Source: DATLFA01 sp035525225
GTDB taxonomy: Bacteria > Actinomycetota > Acidimicrobiia > Acidimicrobiales > WLNW01
NCBI GenBank assembly: GCA_035525225.1
Contig: DATLFA010000049.1
Location: 1-64,000, forward strand
Length of the DNA stretch: 64,000 nucleotides
Reading direction: 5' to 3'
Part shown: positions 18,067-26,269 of the stretch, piece by piece
Layout of the letters: the number at the start of each line of letters is the position of its first letter
Numbering within the stretch: the stretch's first letter is position 1
Made by a program: the position numbers and the translations under genes
Notes under the pieces: generated by a model
What the model saw: only the letters and a program-made list of their open reading frames with translations
What the model was told of the DNA's origin: nothing
The model's database searches: none

Positions 18067-18519
18067 TCACCTCGGTCGCGGGCGGTCCGCCAATGCACGG
18101 TCGAGCCACGTGCGCAGCGCGCTCTCGGGAGCCGCGCCGATCTGGGTGTCGAGGACTTCGCCATGGTCCATCAATACGAGTGTCGGGATGCCCTGGACCG
18201 CGAAGCGTTGTGCGACGCCGGGTGCCTCGTCGACATTGACCTTCACGAGCTTCATCTGCCCGGCGCGGTCGCGGGCGATCTGGTCGAGCGCGGGACTCAC
18301 CATCTTGCACGGCCCGCACCAAGGTGCCCAGAGGTCGACGAGAACCGGCACAGAGGCGGACACGGCAACCTCGTCGAAGGAGTCGTCGTCGGCATCCACG
18401 AGCCACGGCAGCGCGGTACGGCATTTTCCGCAGCGGGGAGTCCCGTTCGCGGCCGCCGGAACACGATTCTTCGTCCCGCAGACGGCGCAGACGACGATCT
18501 TGGCGCTCGTCGCAGTCAT
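18067..18519 (-). CDS. trxC: Thioredoxin 2-type thioredoxin
   Basis: A 150-residue thioredoxin with an N-terminal zinc-type module (CAVCGTKN, then CGKC near residues 12-35) and a thioredoxin fold with active site WCGPC near 74 and the cis-Pro segment GIPTLVL near 117. An extra N-terminal CxxC pair is the hallmark of thioredoxin 2 (TrxC), a cytoplasmic, redox-stress-responsive disulfide reductase. It begins a minus-strand operon with a thioesterase and a TIM-barrel protein. Its presence about 1.5 kb from a putative selenocysteine peroxiredoxin-partner gene is worth noting but may be chance. Confidence 0.92.
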   Translation of the reverse strand: MTATSAKIVVCAVCGTKNRVPAAANGTPRCGKCRTALPWLVDADDDSFDEVAVSASVPVLVDLWAPWCGPCKMVSPALDQIARDRAGQMKLVKVNVDEAPGVAQRFAVQGIPTLVLMDHGEVLDTQIGAAPESALRTWLDRALADRPRPR

Positions 18520-18639
18520 GGCGTGGCCTCATCTCCCGGGGGTCCGATACACAACCGTCGCCACCGAGGTGCCGGTGGTCGATCCAGTATGAGCGCTACG
18601 GGTACGATTGTGGCGCTCACGTCCGGTGAAGGGAGCCCC

Positions 18640-18864
18640 ATGGCGATCTCGGTCGAAGCTCGCCTCGAGCAACTGGAGTCGAGGATCACCGAGGCGGAAT
18701 CTCGGTTGGAACATCTGAGTGTCATCCCCGAGATCGTCCTGCTCGTGCACGAGTGCATCATCGACATCGCCGACACGATCGAGGAGCTCGCCGGCCAGGC
18801 GCCCGAAGGACTCAACGGCCGACTCGAGCGGCTCGAACAGCTCACCAACGACTTGATCCTTTGA
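18640..18864 (+). CDS. Small coiled-coil protein, unknown
   Basis: A 74-residue acidic protein. Residues about 4-25 form a heptad-like coiled coil (ARLEQLESRITEAESRLEHL), followed by a mildly hydrophobic middle (EIVLLVHECIIDIAD) and a second charged helix. AGGGAG six bases before ATG 18640 favours this start over the in-frame ATG at 18589. I do not recognise the family. It stands alone between two minus-strand genes. Confidence 0.6.
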   Translation: MAISVEARLEQLESRITEAESRLEHLSVIPEIVLLVHECIIDIADTIEELAGQAPEGLNGRLERLEQLTNDLIL

Positions 18865-18884
18865 CCGACCGCACCGCCTACCGG

Positions 18885-19658
18885 TCAGCGGAAGTCGCCG
18901 ACCCTCTCGCCGGATATCTCGAGCGCCAACTCACTCTGCTCCTCACGACCGGTCATCGCGAATCGAGACGCATCGCGCCGGTAGTTGAGGAACTTGAACG
19001 CCTTGCCGTCGGACCGCAGTGAGTACCGCATGTGGGCCGGTATCGAGATGGCGGTACCGGCCGGGCAGCGATACGAGCCCATCCGCAGCTCTCCTTCGAG
19101 AACGAAGATGATCTCGTCCTGGGTGTGGTGGTGCGGCACGTCGTTGTCGGGGCTGTCCGGGTGTTCGATGCGAAACACGCAGATGCGACACGTGGGACAC
19201 GACGAATCGGCCCACCAGGTCTGAGAGTACGTGTCGTCGCCGCCGTGGAACCAACCGCCATCGCCGACGACATGCACGCCGTGGCCAAGGTGTTGCGCGG
19301 GACCGAGCAAGCCATCGGCCGGAGGCGTCGGATCGGTCGGTCCGTAGTGCGCCACGCGAGTCGCGCCGATTGCAGTGGCAACGCACGAAACGCCCGCTTC
19401 GACCACCAGCGCGCCGCCGGTCGGACAGCGTCGTCCGTCGAGGTCGAGTTCGCCTTCGAGCACGCACACCGCCTCGTCGCCGTGGTCGGTGCCCCACTGC
19501 ATCACCGCACCGTCGCTGAGCTCCGACACCACGAGCCACAACGAGTAGTCGTCGGGGCTGACTCGCTTGCTCCACGCGATACCGGACACCTCTCGATCGA
19601 TCGCATAGGTCGACGAAGCCGGAACCTCATCGAGACTGATGGCCGCGAACTTCGCCAT
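18885..19658 (-). CDS. Double-cupin protein
   Basis: A 257-residue bicupin. The second cupin is clear, with a metal site PHHHTQDE near residue 176, a Glu in GEL and a closing His (PAHMRYSL). The first half repeats the fold (GDEAVCVLEGELDLDG near 60) with fewer metal ligands. Two cysteines in SSCPTCRIC (near 155) lie between the domains and could bind metal or form a disulfide. Bicupins include dioxygenases and isomerases of organic acids. The promoter region is shared with the divergent AhpD-like gene at 19845. Confidence 0.8.
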   Translation of the reverse strand: MAKFAAISLDEVPASSTYAIDREVSGIAWSKRVSPDDYSLWLVVSELSDGAVMQWGTDHGDEAVCVLEGELDLDGRRCPTGGALVVEAGVSCVATAIGATRVAHYGPTDPTPPADGLLGPAQHLGHGVHVVGDGGWFHGGDDTYSQTWWADSSCPTCRICVFRIEHPDSPDNDVPHHHTQDEIIFVLEGELRMGSYRCPAGTAISIPAHMRYSLRSDGKAFKFLNYRRDASRFAMTGREEQSELALEISGERVGDFR

Positions 19659-19844
19659 CGACTGGCCCCCTTGAACACATTCGACCCTGCGGTCGATTCA
19701 CCGGTCACGTGCGCGCCAGACTACTCGCGCCCCGTCATGGCACTGCCGGTCAACTCCTTCCTGTTCATCTCCGTCTCCGTTCTTCACCCAGTGGTGCGCC
19801 GGGTGAGTGGGTTGACCCCGACGCGCCGCCTCTAGATTGCGCTC

Positions 19845-20441
19845 ATGGCACGCATTCCGCTCGTCGATCCCGATGACCCCGACGCCGACCCCAAGGCTCG
19901 TTCGCTGCTGCTGCGGTTACGCGAGCGTTCCGGCCGCGACATCAACGTGCTCCGCGCGCTCGCGAACCATCCCGATCTTCTCGAGACATTCCTCCACTTG
20001 GGCGCGCAGCCAGCGCCCCGGACGCACATTCGTCCCGATCAACGAGAGCTTGCGTATCTGACGGCGTCGGTCGCCAACGACTGTCACTATTGAGTGCCGA
20101 CCCACATACGTCTCGGTCGAGATGTAGGGCTGTCCGACCAGAAGATCGCCCACCTGCGCGACGACCCGCTTCCCGAAGGCGTCTATAGTCCTGCCGAGGC
20201 AGCGATCGTGCGCTTTGCACAGACCAGTACTCGCATGGCGCCCATCTCCGACGAGCTCTTCGCCGAACTGAACACACATTTCGATATTCAACAGTTGATC
20301 GAGCTGTGCTTCACCGTCGGCAACAGCGGCATCGTCAACCGCTTCCATGCGCTGTTCCACACCGACCTCGACGGCGACACGACCGCTGGACTCGGTGCCA
20401 GCCCGCTTCCCCTGCCCGAGATCGGTGACCACCCGAGATAG
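19845..20441 (+). CDS. AhpD/CMD-fold selenoprotein (in-frame TGA as Sec83)
   Basis: The frame opens at ATG 19845, reaches a TGA at 20091-20093 and continues without break to TAG at 20441, giving 198 residues if TGA is read through. The sequence around it is NDCHY-TGA-VPTH, which matches the AhpD catalytic motif CxxC-x3-H with TGA in place of the second Cys (Cys80, Sec83, His87). The catalytic Glu (Glu68) is 12 residues before Cys80, as in AhpD. Both sides of the TGA are good family sequence (downstream RLGRDVGLSD, SPAEAAIVRFAQ). A SECIS-like hairpin follows. AhpD-like proteins reduce peroxidatic partners or peroxides through this motif, and CxxU forms of the family are known. Alternative: a recent nonsense mutation. 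The 3' end overlaps the methyltransferase start by 17 bases. Confidence 0.85.
20101..20129 (+). promoter_or_regulatory. Bacterial SECIS-like hairpin downstream of TGA 20091
   Basis: An 8-bp stem (20107-20114 with 20119-20126, one G-U pair) is closed by the four-base apical loop GGTC. Below it a 3-bp CCC/GGG stem is separated by a three-base ACA bulge on the 5' side. The loop begins 21 nt after the TGA. E. coli fdhF has the same GGUC apical loop 18 nt after its TGA. This is what SelB would have to recognise for selenocysteine insertion. Confidence 0.75.
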
Positions 20442-21297
20442 CCTCCGCGCGATAGACGCAGCACACAGCAACGCGAATGCCGAGCAGGCACGGTATTGGA
20501 CCGAGGACGGCGGGCCCAATTGGGTGCGAGACGAAGCCGTCTACGACCTCATGCTCACGCCGTTCAACGACGCGCTCATCGACGCACTGGATCCGCGACC
20601 CGGTGAGCGCGTGCTCGACGTGGGATGCGGCTTCGGTAGCACCGCGCTGGCCGCCGCTGCGCGCGGTGCCGAGGTGCACGGCGTCGATATTTCGCCTCCG
20701 CTGATCGGACGCGCCCGAGAACGAGCGGCCGATGTCGGGGCCAACGCCACCTTCGCAGTCGGCGACGCGCAAGAAGATGCGCTCGACGGGCCCTACGACG
20801 CAGTGACGAGCCGCTTCGGTGTGATGTTCTTCGCCGACCCCATACGCGCCTTTCGCAACTTCGCCACGGCCACCCGCCCCGACGGCCGACTGGCATTCGT
20901 GTGTTGGCAGCCGCTCGAATGCAATCCGTGGATGCTTGCCGCCCCAAACGTGATCCGCAGCTTGATGGACGATCCGCCCCCGCCCCCGCCGCCTGGCGCG
21001 GGTCCATTTGCGTTCGGCGACACCGCATTCGTCGAACGTGTGCTGACCGAAGCCGGCTGGAGCGAAACGTCGATTGCGACGTTCGAAGCGGATGCGTTCA
21101 TGGGCGGTCACGATGGCGTGAAAGGTGCAGTGAACCATGTACTCGGCAATTCAGCGGCCAAAGCGTTGCTGGCCGCAGGCGATGCATCGCTTCGCGATCG
21201 CGCGGCTGCGATTCTCACCGAGCAGTTCGATGCGCTGAGTGTCGACGGCCTCGTCACCTTCCCCGCCGCTGCGTGGTTGGTCACCGCGCGGCGCTGA
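20425..21297 (+). CDS. Class I SAM-dependent methyltransferase
   Basis: A 290-residue methyltransferase with motif I VLDVGCGFGS near residue 59, an acidic residue ending strand 2 (VHGVDIS near 82) and the post-motif DAVTSRFGVMFFADP. A proline run (PPPPPPPG near 188) sits in a loop. It resembles UbiE/COQ5-like or small-molecule methyltransferases; the substrate is unknown. The GTG at 20425 lies inside the last codons of the selenoprotein-like gene, so its translation should depend on ribosomes passing the TGA at 20091. Confidence 0.85.
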   Translation: MTTRDSLRAIDAAHSNANAEQARYWTEDGGPNWVRDEAVYDLMLTPFNDALIDALDPRPGERVLDVGCGFGSTALAAAARGAEVHGVDISPPLIGRARERAADVGANATFAVGDAQEDALDGPYDAVTSRFGVMFFADPIRAFRNFATATRPDGRLAFVCWQPLECNPWMLAAPNVIRSLMDDPPPPPPPGAGPFAFGDTAFVERVLTEAGWSETSIATFEADAFMGGHDGVKGAVNHVLGNSAAKALLAAGDASLRDRAAAILTEQFDALSVDGLVTFPAAAWLVTARR

Positions 21298-21862
21298 CCA
21301 GGACGTCGGGGGCCCACGGTGGCCACTCGGGTTCACCGATGAGCGAGCCGTGGTCGAATCGCGCCGCGATCCGGAACGGGTCTGAGGCCCGGCTGTTGTC
21401 GTACACGATGGTGTTGCCGACGACACCGATCGCGGCGACGACCAACGGCCACAACCGCACGTAGCGCTGCCGAATCTTGTGCTCCGGGACGTCGTGGCCG
21501 CCCAGCACGACGCGGCTCGCGACACGCGCCACGGCGAGCGCCTCCGGCACGAGTATGACGTGAAGCGACACGAGATAGCCCGCATCGATGGCCGAACGGA
21601 CGAGGTCGAGCTTGGAGTCGTGGGAAAACACCGTCTCGGTGATGAACGATGTCCCGGCTTCGATCAGCGCCATCCGACGAGCAGACGCAAGCAACGCGGC
21701 GTCGTAGGACTTGTAGATCGGATCATCCGGCCAGCGCTGCGCCGCGATCTCGTCGGCGTTGACGAACTCGAGGTGGGTTGCCGGCCCGAGGACGTATTCG
21801 AAGAAGGCCGACTTACCCGCGCCGTTCGGTCCTGCCAGAACGTGAAGGACTGGGTCGGACAT
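21281..21862 (-). CDS. Zeta-toxin-like P-loop kinase
   Basis: A 193-residue P-loop protein with Walker A GPNGAGKS at about residues 11-18, FVNADEIA near 34 and the ITETVFSH segment near 75, the standard zeta-toxin layout. Zeta toxins phosphorylate UDP-N-acetylglucosamine or related nucleotide sugars and block wall synthesis. The ATG overlaps the stop of the upstream antitoxin-like gene as TGATG, a classical toxin-antitoxin arrangement. The gene ends 17 bases inside the convergent methyltransferase gene. Confidence 0.85.
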   Translation of the reverse strand: MSDPVLHVLAGPNGAGKSAFFEYVLGPATHLEFVNADEIAAQRWPDDPIYKSYDAALLASARRMALIEAGTSFITETVFSHDSKLDLVRSAIDAGYLVSLHVILVPEALAVARVASRVVLGGHDVPEHKIRQRYVRLWPLVVAAIGVVGNTIVYDNSRASDPFRIAARFDHGSLIGEPEWPPWAPDVLVSAAR

Positions 21863-22392
21863 CAGCCGGTCGCGCGGACCCGTGCACCTCGACGCGTTGG
21901 CGAGCGTTGCGCGGCAACGCCGGCCTTCACATCGGCCCTCTTGCCCGAAGCCTTGGTCGACTTGGTGGACTTGGTGGACTTTGTCGACCTGGTGGCCTTG
22001 GTGGCCTTGCCCGCAACCTTTGTCGCCTCGCCAGCAGCAGTGCTTGCGCCCCGCTCGACGACATTGCCGTCATCATCGAGCTCCACCCACGTGCGGCCGG
22101 CGCCGGCGAACTGTTGGGCCAGGTCGAGCGACGCCTGAATCGCATCCATCCGGGCCGACCACTCGGCCCGGATGACTGCTTGTTCTTTCGGGCTCAGCGA
22201 ATCGTACGAGCGGCTGCCGGTGAGGACCTCGGCGATCTCCTTGTGCGAGATGCTGCCCGAAGCCTCGATCTCCCGGCCGATCCGCGCCCAGTGGACGACC
22301 TGTTGTGAAGCGCTACGGCTGAGCGCGTCGCCGGCGAGCTTGGCCGATGCATAGAGGTCATCGTTGATACGAGCGGGCGACGTCGTGGCCAC
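21862..22392 (-). CDS. ParD-like antitoxin with basic repeat tail
   Basis: A 176-residue protein. Residues about 7-55 resemble the TA-system ParD-family antitoxin (RINDDLYASAKLAG, QQVVHWARIGREIE). The middle is acidic (LDDDGNVVE). The tail is a Lys/Ser/Thr/Ala repeat of the STKSTKSTK type ending in arginines. The GTG at 22392 has GGAGG eight bases upstream. It is followed directly by the zeta-toxin-like gene, which it presumably neutralises. The histone-like tail may bind nucleic acid. Confidence 0.75.
   Translation of the reverse strand: MATTSPARINDDLYASAKLAGDALSRSASQQVVHWARIGREIEASGSISHKEIAEVLTGSRSYDSLSPKEQAVIRAEWSARMDAIQASLDLAQQFAGAGRTWVELDDDGNVVERGASTAAGEATKVAGKATKATRSTKSTKSTKSTKASGKRADVKAGVAAQRSPTRRGARVRATG
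21951..22010. repeat. Degenerate 9-base tandem repeat encoding the S/T-K tail
   Basis: About six copies of a CTTGGTGGA-like unit (CTTGGTCGA, CTTGGTGGA, CTTGGTGGA, CTTTGTCGA, CCTGGTGGC, CTTGGTGGC), read on the minus strand as STK, STK, STK, STK, ATR and ATK. It lies wholly in frame in the antitoxin gene, so its length can vary without a frameshift. Confidence 0.7.
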
Positions 22393-22606
22393 TGAGAGCA
22401 CCTCCTGCCGGCTGACCAGCTGGCAACGCCATTGTAGCAATCTGCAACACCTTTCGCCATGCATGGGGGTGCGGCAGGTCAACCGCACGACCCTCGGGGT
22501 ACCCCTTCTCACCGAGAGGGAGGAGGTGGACGTCGGCAACGAGACACACACTCGCCACCGCTGATCGAGGCAGCGTCAGCGTCTGATCGCGTAGCCTGCG
22601 CGCCTC

Positions 22607-23575
22607 ATGTACACACCGCGCACCTTTCCCGCCCTCGACGCAGACGAGCTCGTTCGCGAGATCGTGAGGCTCGGCGACCGCGTGCGCAACTGGGGTCGAT
22701 GGGGTGCCGACGACGAAATCGGCACACTGAACTTCATCACGCCGGTGAAGCGCGCCGCCGCTGCGCGGCTCGTCCGCAAGGGCCTCACGTTCTCACTGCA
22801 GATCCCGATGAACGACAAGGGACCGATGACCGGTGCGGGGCGCGTCAACCCGATCCACACCATGACCGCCACTGGCTGCGACCACACACAGCTTGTTCCT
22901 ATGGCCGCGGGCGCCCGGTACACCGACGACGTGATGTTCCTGTACCTCCAATCCGGCACGGAATGGGACGGTCTCGCGCACGTGTTCTACGACGGCCTGC
23001 TCTACAACGGCTACGACGCGTCCAACGTGGATTCCAACGGCGCCCACAAGATCGGCATCGACAAGACCTGCTCGTCCTACGTCTCACGCGGCGTGTTGTT
23101 GGATGTCGCCCGGTTCCACGGTGTCGATTGCCTCGATGCGACACACCGCATCGATGGGGACGAACTCGACGAGGTCGCGGCGGCGCAAGACGTGACAATC
23201 GAATCGGGTGACATCGTCCTGGTTCGCACCGGCGTACTCGCCCACTACGCGCGAACCGGAGGATGGGACGTGTACCACGGCTCGCATCCGGGCCTGCACT
23301 ACCGCGCCGCGATCTGGTTGCACGATCACGAGATCGCCGCGGTCGCCTCTGACAATGGGGCGGTCGAGGGCTATGACAAACGGGCGTTACCCGCCATCCC
23401 CTTTCACCAGTTGGCGCTGCGCGACATGGGCTTGCCGCTCGGCGAGACGTTCAACTTCGAGGCGCTCGCCGAGGACTGCGCGGCCGATGGAGTCTACGAA
23501 TGCTTCCTCGTCGCGCCGGCGCTGAACATCACCGGCGCCGTTGGCAGCCCCGTCAACCCCCTTGCGATGAAATAG
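22607..23575 (+). CDS. Cyclase-family (kynurenine formamidase-like) hydrolase
   Basis: A 322-residue cyclase-family protein. The metal-site region reads SGTEWDGLAHVFYDG near residue 125, replacing the usual HxGTHxD by GTExDxxxH. Later features are SGDIVLVRTG near 203 and GLHYRAAIWLHDHEIAAVASD near 228. The family hydrolyses amides or lactones with a divalent metal and is often found in aromatic or isoprenoid catabolism in actinobacteria. A 214-base gap separates it from the divergent antitoxin; I see no clear operator there. Confidence 0.82.
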   Translation: MYTPRTFPALDADELVREIVRLGDRVRNWGRWGADDEIGTLNFITPVKRAAAARLVRKGLTFSLQIPMNDKGPMTGAGRVNPIHTMTATGCDHTQLVPMAAGARYTDDVMFLYLQSGTEWDGLAHVFYDGLLYNGYDASNVDSNGAHKIGIDKTCSSYVSRGVLLDVARFHGVDCLDATHRIDGDELDEVAAAQDVTIESGDIVLVRTGVLAHYARTGGWDVYHGSHPGLHYRAAIWLHDHEIAAVASDNGAVEGYDKRALPAIPFHQLALRDMGLPLGETFNFEALAEDCAADGVYECFLVAPALNITGAVGSPVNPLAMK

Positions 23576-23627
23576 TGAACGGACGTCGACAGCGCGGACT
23601 CACACTACTCAGGGCTGCGGGCGCGTC

Positions 23628-23717
23628 GTGAGCGAGGCCCCGGTGATCGTGTTCCGCAGCGCCGCAGAGTTCGACGCTCGGCTTCGCCGGGCCATCGCCG
23701 CGCTCGAACACCTGTGA
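23628..23717 (+). pseudogene. Short open frame, possible remnant
   Basis: A 29-codon frame from GTG reads VIVFRSAAEFDARLRRAI near its start, similar to the opening of YdeI/OmdA-type proteins, then ends. No continuation is visible in other frames before the next gene. It may be the stub of a deleted gene or chance. Confidence 0.2.
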
Positions 23718-23729
23718 GAGACTGCTCGC

Positions 23730-24079
23730 ATGGCTGTGCGGTGGGAAATCGAGTATCCGGCGCTTCGCATCGATGGCGATCTCGTCGTGTGGACCATGAA
23801 AAACGTCGGCGACGAGGACGCCACCTCGGGATCTTCGCTCGGCACGGTGAACATCTCCCGTCGCCAGGTGGACGACACGCTGGTCGACACCACGCCGTAC
23901 ACGAACGCGATCACCCTCGACCGGATGTAGCTGCCGGCACTGCCCACCCCATGTCGTACCCGCTGACGTGGACCGGCCAAGAGCCCGGCACCTACAGAGT
24001 CATGGTCATGCCCCACGATGATGTGTACGCCGAACTCGACTACGTGAAGACCATCTACGGCGTCGAGCCCAGTTACTAA
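23730..24079 (+). pseudogene. Frameshifted small protein, unknown
   Basis: From ATG 23730 a frame of 66 codons (RWEIEYPALRIDGDLVVWTM) ends at a TAG at 23928-23930. The next frame is open across this point and continues as AAGTAHPMSYPLTWTGQEPG to a TAA at 24079. Joining the two by one extra base near 23928 gives about 116 plausible residues with uniform codon use. I read it as a single gene with a one-base deletion, or a sequencing error. I do not recognise the family. A terminator-like hairpin follows the second stop directly. Confidence 0.5.
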
Positions 24080-24080
24080 C

Positions 24081-24105
24081 AAAAGCGTCCCCGCGGTGAC
24101 GTTTT
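24081..24105 (+). terminator. Hairpin with A/T-rich arms after the frameshifted gene
   Basis: AAAAGCGTC and GACGTTTT flank an eight-base GC-rich loop. With the G bulged, eight pairs form and the 3' arm ends in a T run, so it could terminate transcription from either side. It starts one base after the stop codon at 24079. Confidence 0.5.
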
Positions 24106-24191
24106 CTTCGCGTCCGGCCGACGAAGAACGTGCTGGAATCGAAGACGCCTCGGAGTAGCGTAGGAGGGCCGACACAATCCTGGCGGTCGAC

Positions 24192-24890
24192 TTGGACACC
24201 GACAATCTCCGCATCAATCGGCTCGCTGCGGTTCGCCGACTTCAATTGACCGAGCACTCGTGGGTCGACGTTGTCGATGGCTTCGCCCGTAACGCTGAGG
24301 CCGAATTCGGCGAGATCCTCGAATCATCCCCGTGGATGCAGGGCGAGGTGTTGCGGTACGACGCATACGTTCCCGAAAACAGATTGGGCGCAGGTCTCCG
24401 CGCCGAGAGTCGACCGCTGCTGCGACAGACCGAACTCCACCTCGAGGCAACGTACCGACGTAGCTTCAATGGAGTCGCGGCAATTCTCTATCGAGACGGT
24501 AATGATCACCAGGGTCTGCACAGCGATCGAGAGCTGCGATGGCTCGACGACACGCTGGTCGCCATCGTGGTTCTCGGACAACGTCGACCATTCGTCATTC
24601 GTCCGCGCCGACCGATGATCGATATCAACCGCATCCCGGCCGGCAAAGATCCTGGCGACACGGTCTTGACGCCCGGCGAAGGCGACATGATCGTGATGGG
24701 CGGCGCCATGCAGCGAGAGTTCCTGCACGGCGTGCCCGGATTCGAAACGCCGAACGCCCGCATCTCCCTGACGTGGCGCTGGACGAGTCGGCGAGGTCGT
24801 CCGGACACCGCGCCGAGCTACTTCGACGGCCGCCAGTACAGCGATCGCCCGCGTCAGCCAGGTACGCGCCAGCGCCCGCGCCGCGACTAG
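24192..24890 (+). CDS. AlkB-like Fe(II)/2-oxoglutarate oxygenase
   Basis: A 232-residue AlkB-family protein. The iron ligands appear as HSD near residue 112 (NDHQGLHSDRE) and the His of EFLHGVP near 179, and the 2-oxoglutarate arginines as RISLTWRW near 192. AlkB enzymes oxidatively remove methyl groups from DNA or RNA bases. The Arg-rich tail (PGTRQRPRR) would fit nucleic-acid binding. The start is a TTG with no close ribosome site, so the true N-terminus is uncertain. The stop overlaps the convergent flavoprotein gene by three bases. Confidence 0.8.
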   Translation: MDTDNLRINRLAAVRRLQLTEHSWVDVVDGFARNAEAEFGEILESSPWMQGEVLRYDAYVPENRLGAGLRAESRPLLRQTELHLEATYRRSFNGVAAILYRDGNDHQGLHSDRELRWLDDTLVAIVVLGQRRPFVIRPRRPMIDINRIPAGKDPGDTVLTPGEGDMIVMGGAMQREFLHGVPGFETPNARISLTWRWTSRRGRPDTAPSYFDGRQYSDRPRQPGTRQRPRRD

Positions 24891-26269
24891 TTCTGCGCTG
24901 GCGCGGGGTCATCGAGACCCATCAGTGCGCCCAGCTCGGCCCATCGCGCGATGACCCTGGCCCGCAGGTCGGGTTCGTCGAGCCAATCCTCGGTGAGCAC
25001 CAGTTGGTTCGTCGCGCTGATCCGCTCGTACACGTCGACGTTGTCGCGACCGAGCGCAACGACGCGCTGCACGTAAGCAAATCGATCCATGAACCCGTCG
25101 GGTGGCGGATCACCCTCGACCCCCGGCACGGCGTAATCCGAGCGACAGGCGGCGATCCACGCCTGGGTGATCGTGCCGGCAAGCCGGCGCTGAAAGCGAG
25201 CGCTCATGCCCCGGTCATCGTCACCCGCGGCGCGTTGCGCCGCGAGTTCGGTGCGCAAGTCGAGCGCTTCGAGGGCCGCGACCGACATCCCTTGTCCGTA
25301 CACCGGGTTGAACGAGCACACCGCGTCGCCGAGCGAGACCAGACCATCGGGCCACCGTGGCAGTCGGTCGAAGTGGCGCAACCGGTTCGTCGTCTTGCGC
25401 CATGTCTGCAGATCCGACAGTGGGGTGGCCACGCGAATGGCGTCGCCGATATGGGGAAATGCCAGCGAGTCGGCGAAGTCCAGAAAGCCCGCCTCGTCGC
25501 CCGGCGGGAAATCCTTCGCGCAACCCGACAACGTCACGAGCCAGCGACCATTCTCCTGGAGCAACAAGAACCCGCCGCGCGTCGACGGCGGTCCGTCCAT
25601 GGCGGGACCAACCGGGAACCCACCCACCACTGGCGGGGCAGCACCGTCGGGCAACTCGTAGAAGCGGCTCGTGTATCCCCAGAACGCGTTGACCTTCGTC
25701 GTGTCGGCGATGCCATAGCCCAGCTCTTCGAGCCAGGCGTCGACCCGGGAAGTACGACCGCTGGCGTCGACGACGAGGTCAGCGCGCTGCTCGTTGGACT
25801 GCCCTGACGCGGTCTGCACGCGAACACCGACCACACGGTCGCCGTCGTCGCCGACGAGCCCGGTCACCGTGCAGCAGGGGCGTACCTCGACTCGGGCGAG
25901 CTCACGAGCGCGTCGCCGGATAACCGATTCGATCATCAGCCGAGACGCTCCGACGTTCTTCGCCACGCGTTCGATGCGGGGTCCCCAGCCATACGGTTGG
26001 AACACCAGCGATTCGGTGTGCGACCGCAACGCGGCGCCGGCAGCGACCAGATCTTCATCGAAACCGGGGAAGAGCTCCTCGGCGATCATGCGACCGCGCG
26101 CCAGCAGCGCGTGGAAGTGAACTCCTTGTGGCGCTCCGCGGCGCGGCTCCGCGAGCTCGGGGAGCTCGTCCTTGTCGAGAACGACCACTTGGTCGTAGTA
26201 GTCGTGGAGCACGCGCGCCACGAACGAACCGGCGACACTGCCGCCGATGACGACCGCGGTGCTCGGCAT
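24887..26269 (-). CDS. FAD-dependent oxidoreductase (geranylgeranyl-reductase/halogenase-like)
   Basis: A 460-residue flavoprotein with the FAD motif VVIGGSVAGSF at residues 5-15, the family segment GAPQGVHFHAL near 45, LVVDASGRTS near 170 and the second FAD motif LVSLGDAVCSFNPVYGQGM near 300. This is the PHBH-fold group of FAD-dependent monooxygenases and reductases. It is the last gene of a three-gene operon with TGATG junctions (27716 to 24887), downstream of an LLM oxidoreductase and an NTF2-like protein. The substrate is unknown. Confidence 0.85.
   Translation of the reverse strand: MPSTAVVIGGSVAGSFVARVLHDYYDQVVVLDKDELPELAEPRRGAPQGVHFHALLARGRMIAEELFPGFDEDLVAAGAALRSHTESLVFQPYGWGPRIERVAKNVGASRLMIESVIRRRARELARVEVRPCCTVTGLVGDDGDRVVGVRVQTASGQSNEQRADLVVDASGRTSRVDAWLEELGYGIADTTKVNAFWGYTSRFYELPDGAAPPVVGGFPVGPAMDGPPSTRGGFLLLQENGRWLVTLSGCAKDFPPGDEAGFLDFADSLAFPHIGDAIRVATPLSDLQTWRKTTNRLRHFDRLPRWPDGLVSLGDAVCSFNPVYGQGMSVAALEALDLRTELAAQRAAGDDDRGMSARFQRRLAGTITQAWIAACRSDYAVPGVEGDPPPDGFMDRFAYVQRVVALGRDNVDVYERISATNQLVLTEDWLDEPDLRARVIARWAELGALMGLDDPAPAQN

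Noticed and set aside
21951..22010. Tandem repeat considered as a CRISPR or regulatory repeat
   Set aside because: Units are contiguous 9-mers without spacers and lie in frame within a coding region.
23928..23930. In-frame stop considered as a further recoded codon
   Set aside because: It is TAG, not TGA, there is no Cys context, and the continuation lies in another frame, so a frameshift explains it better.
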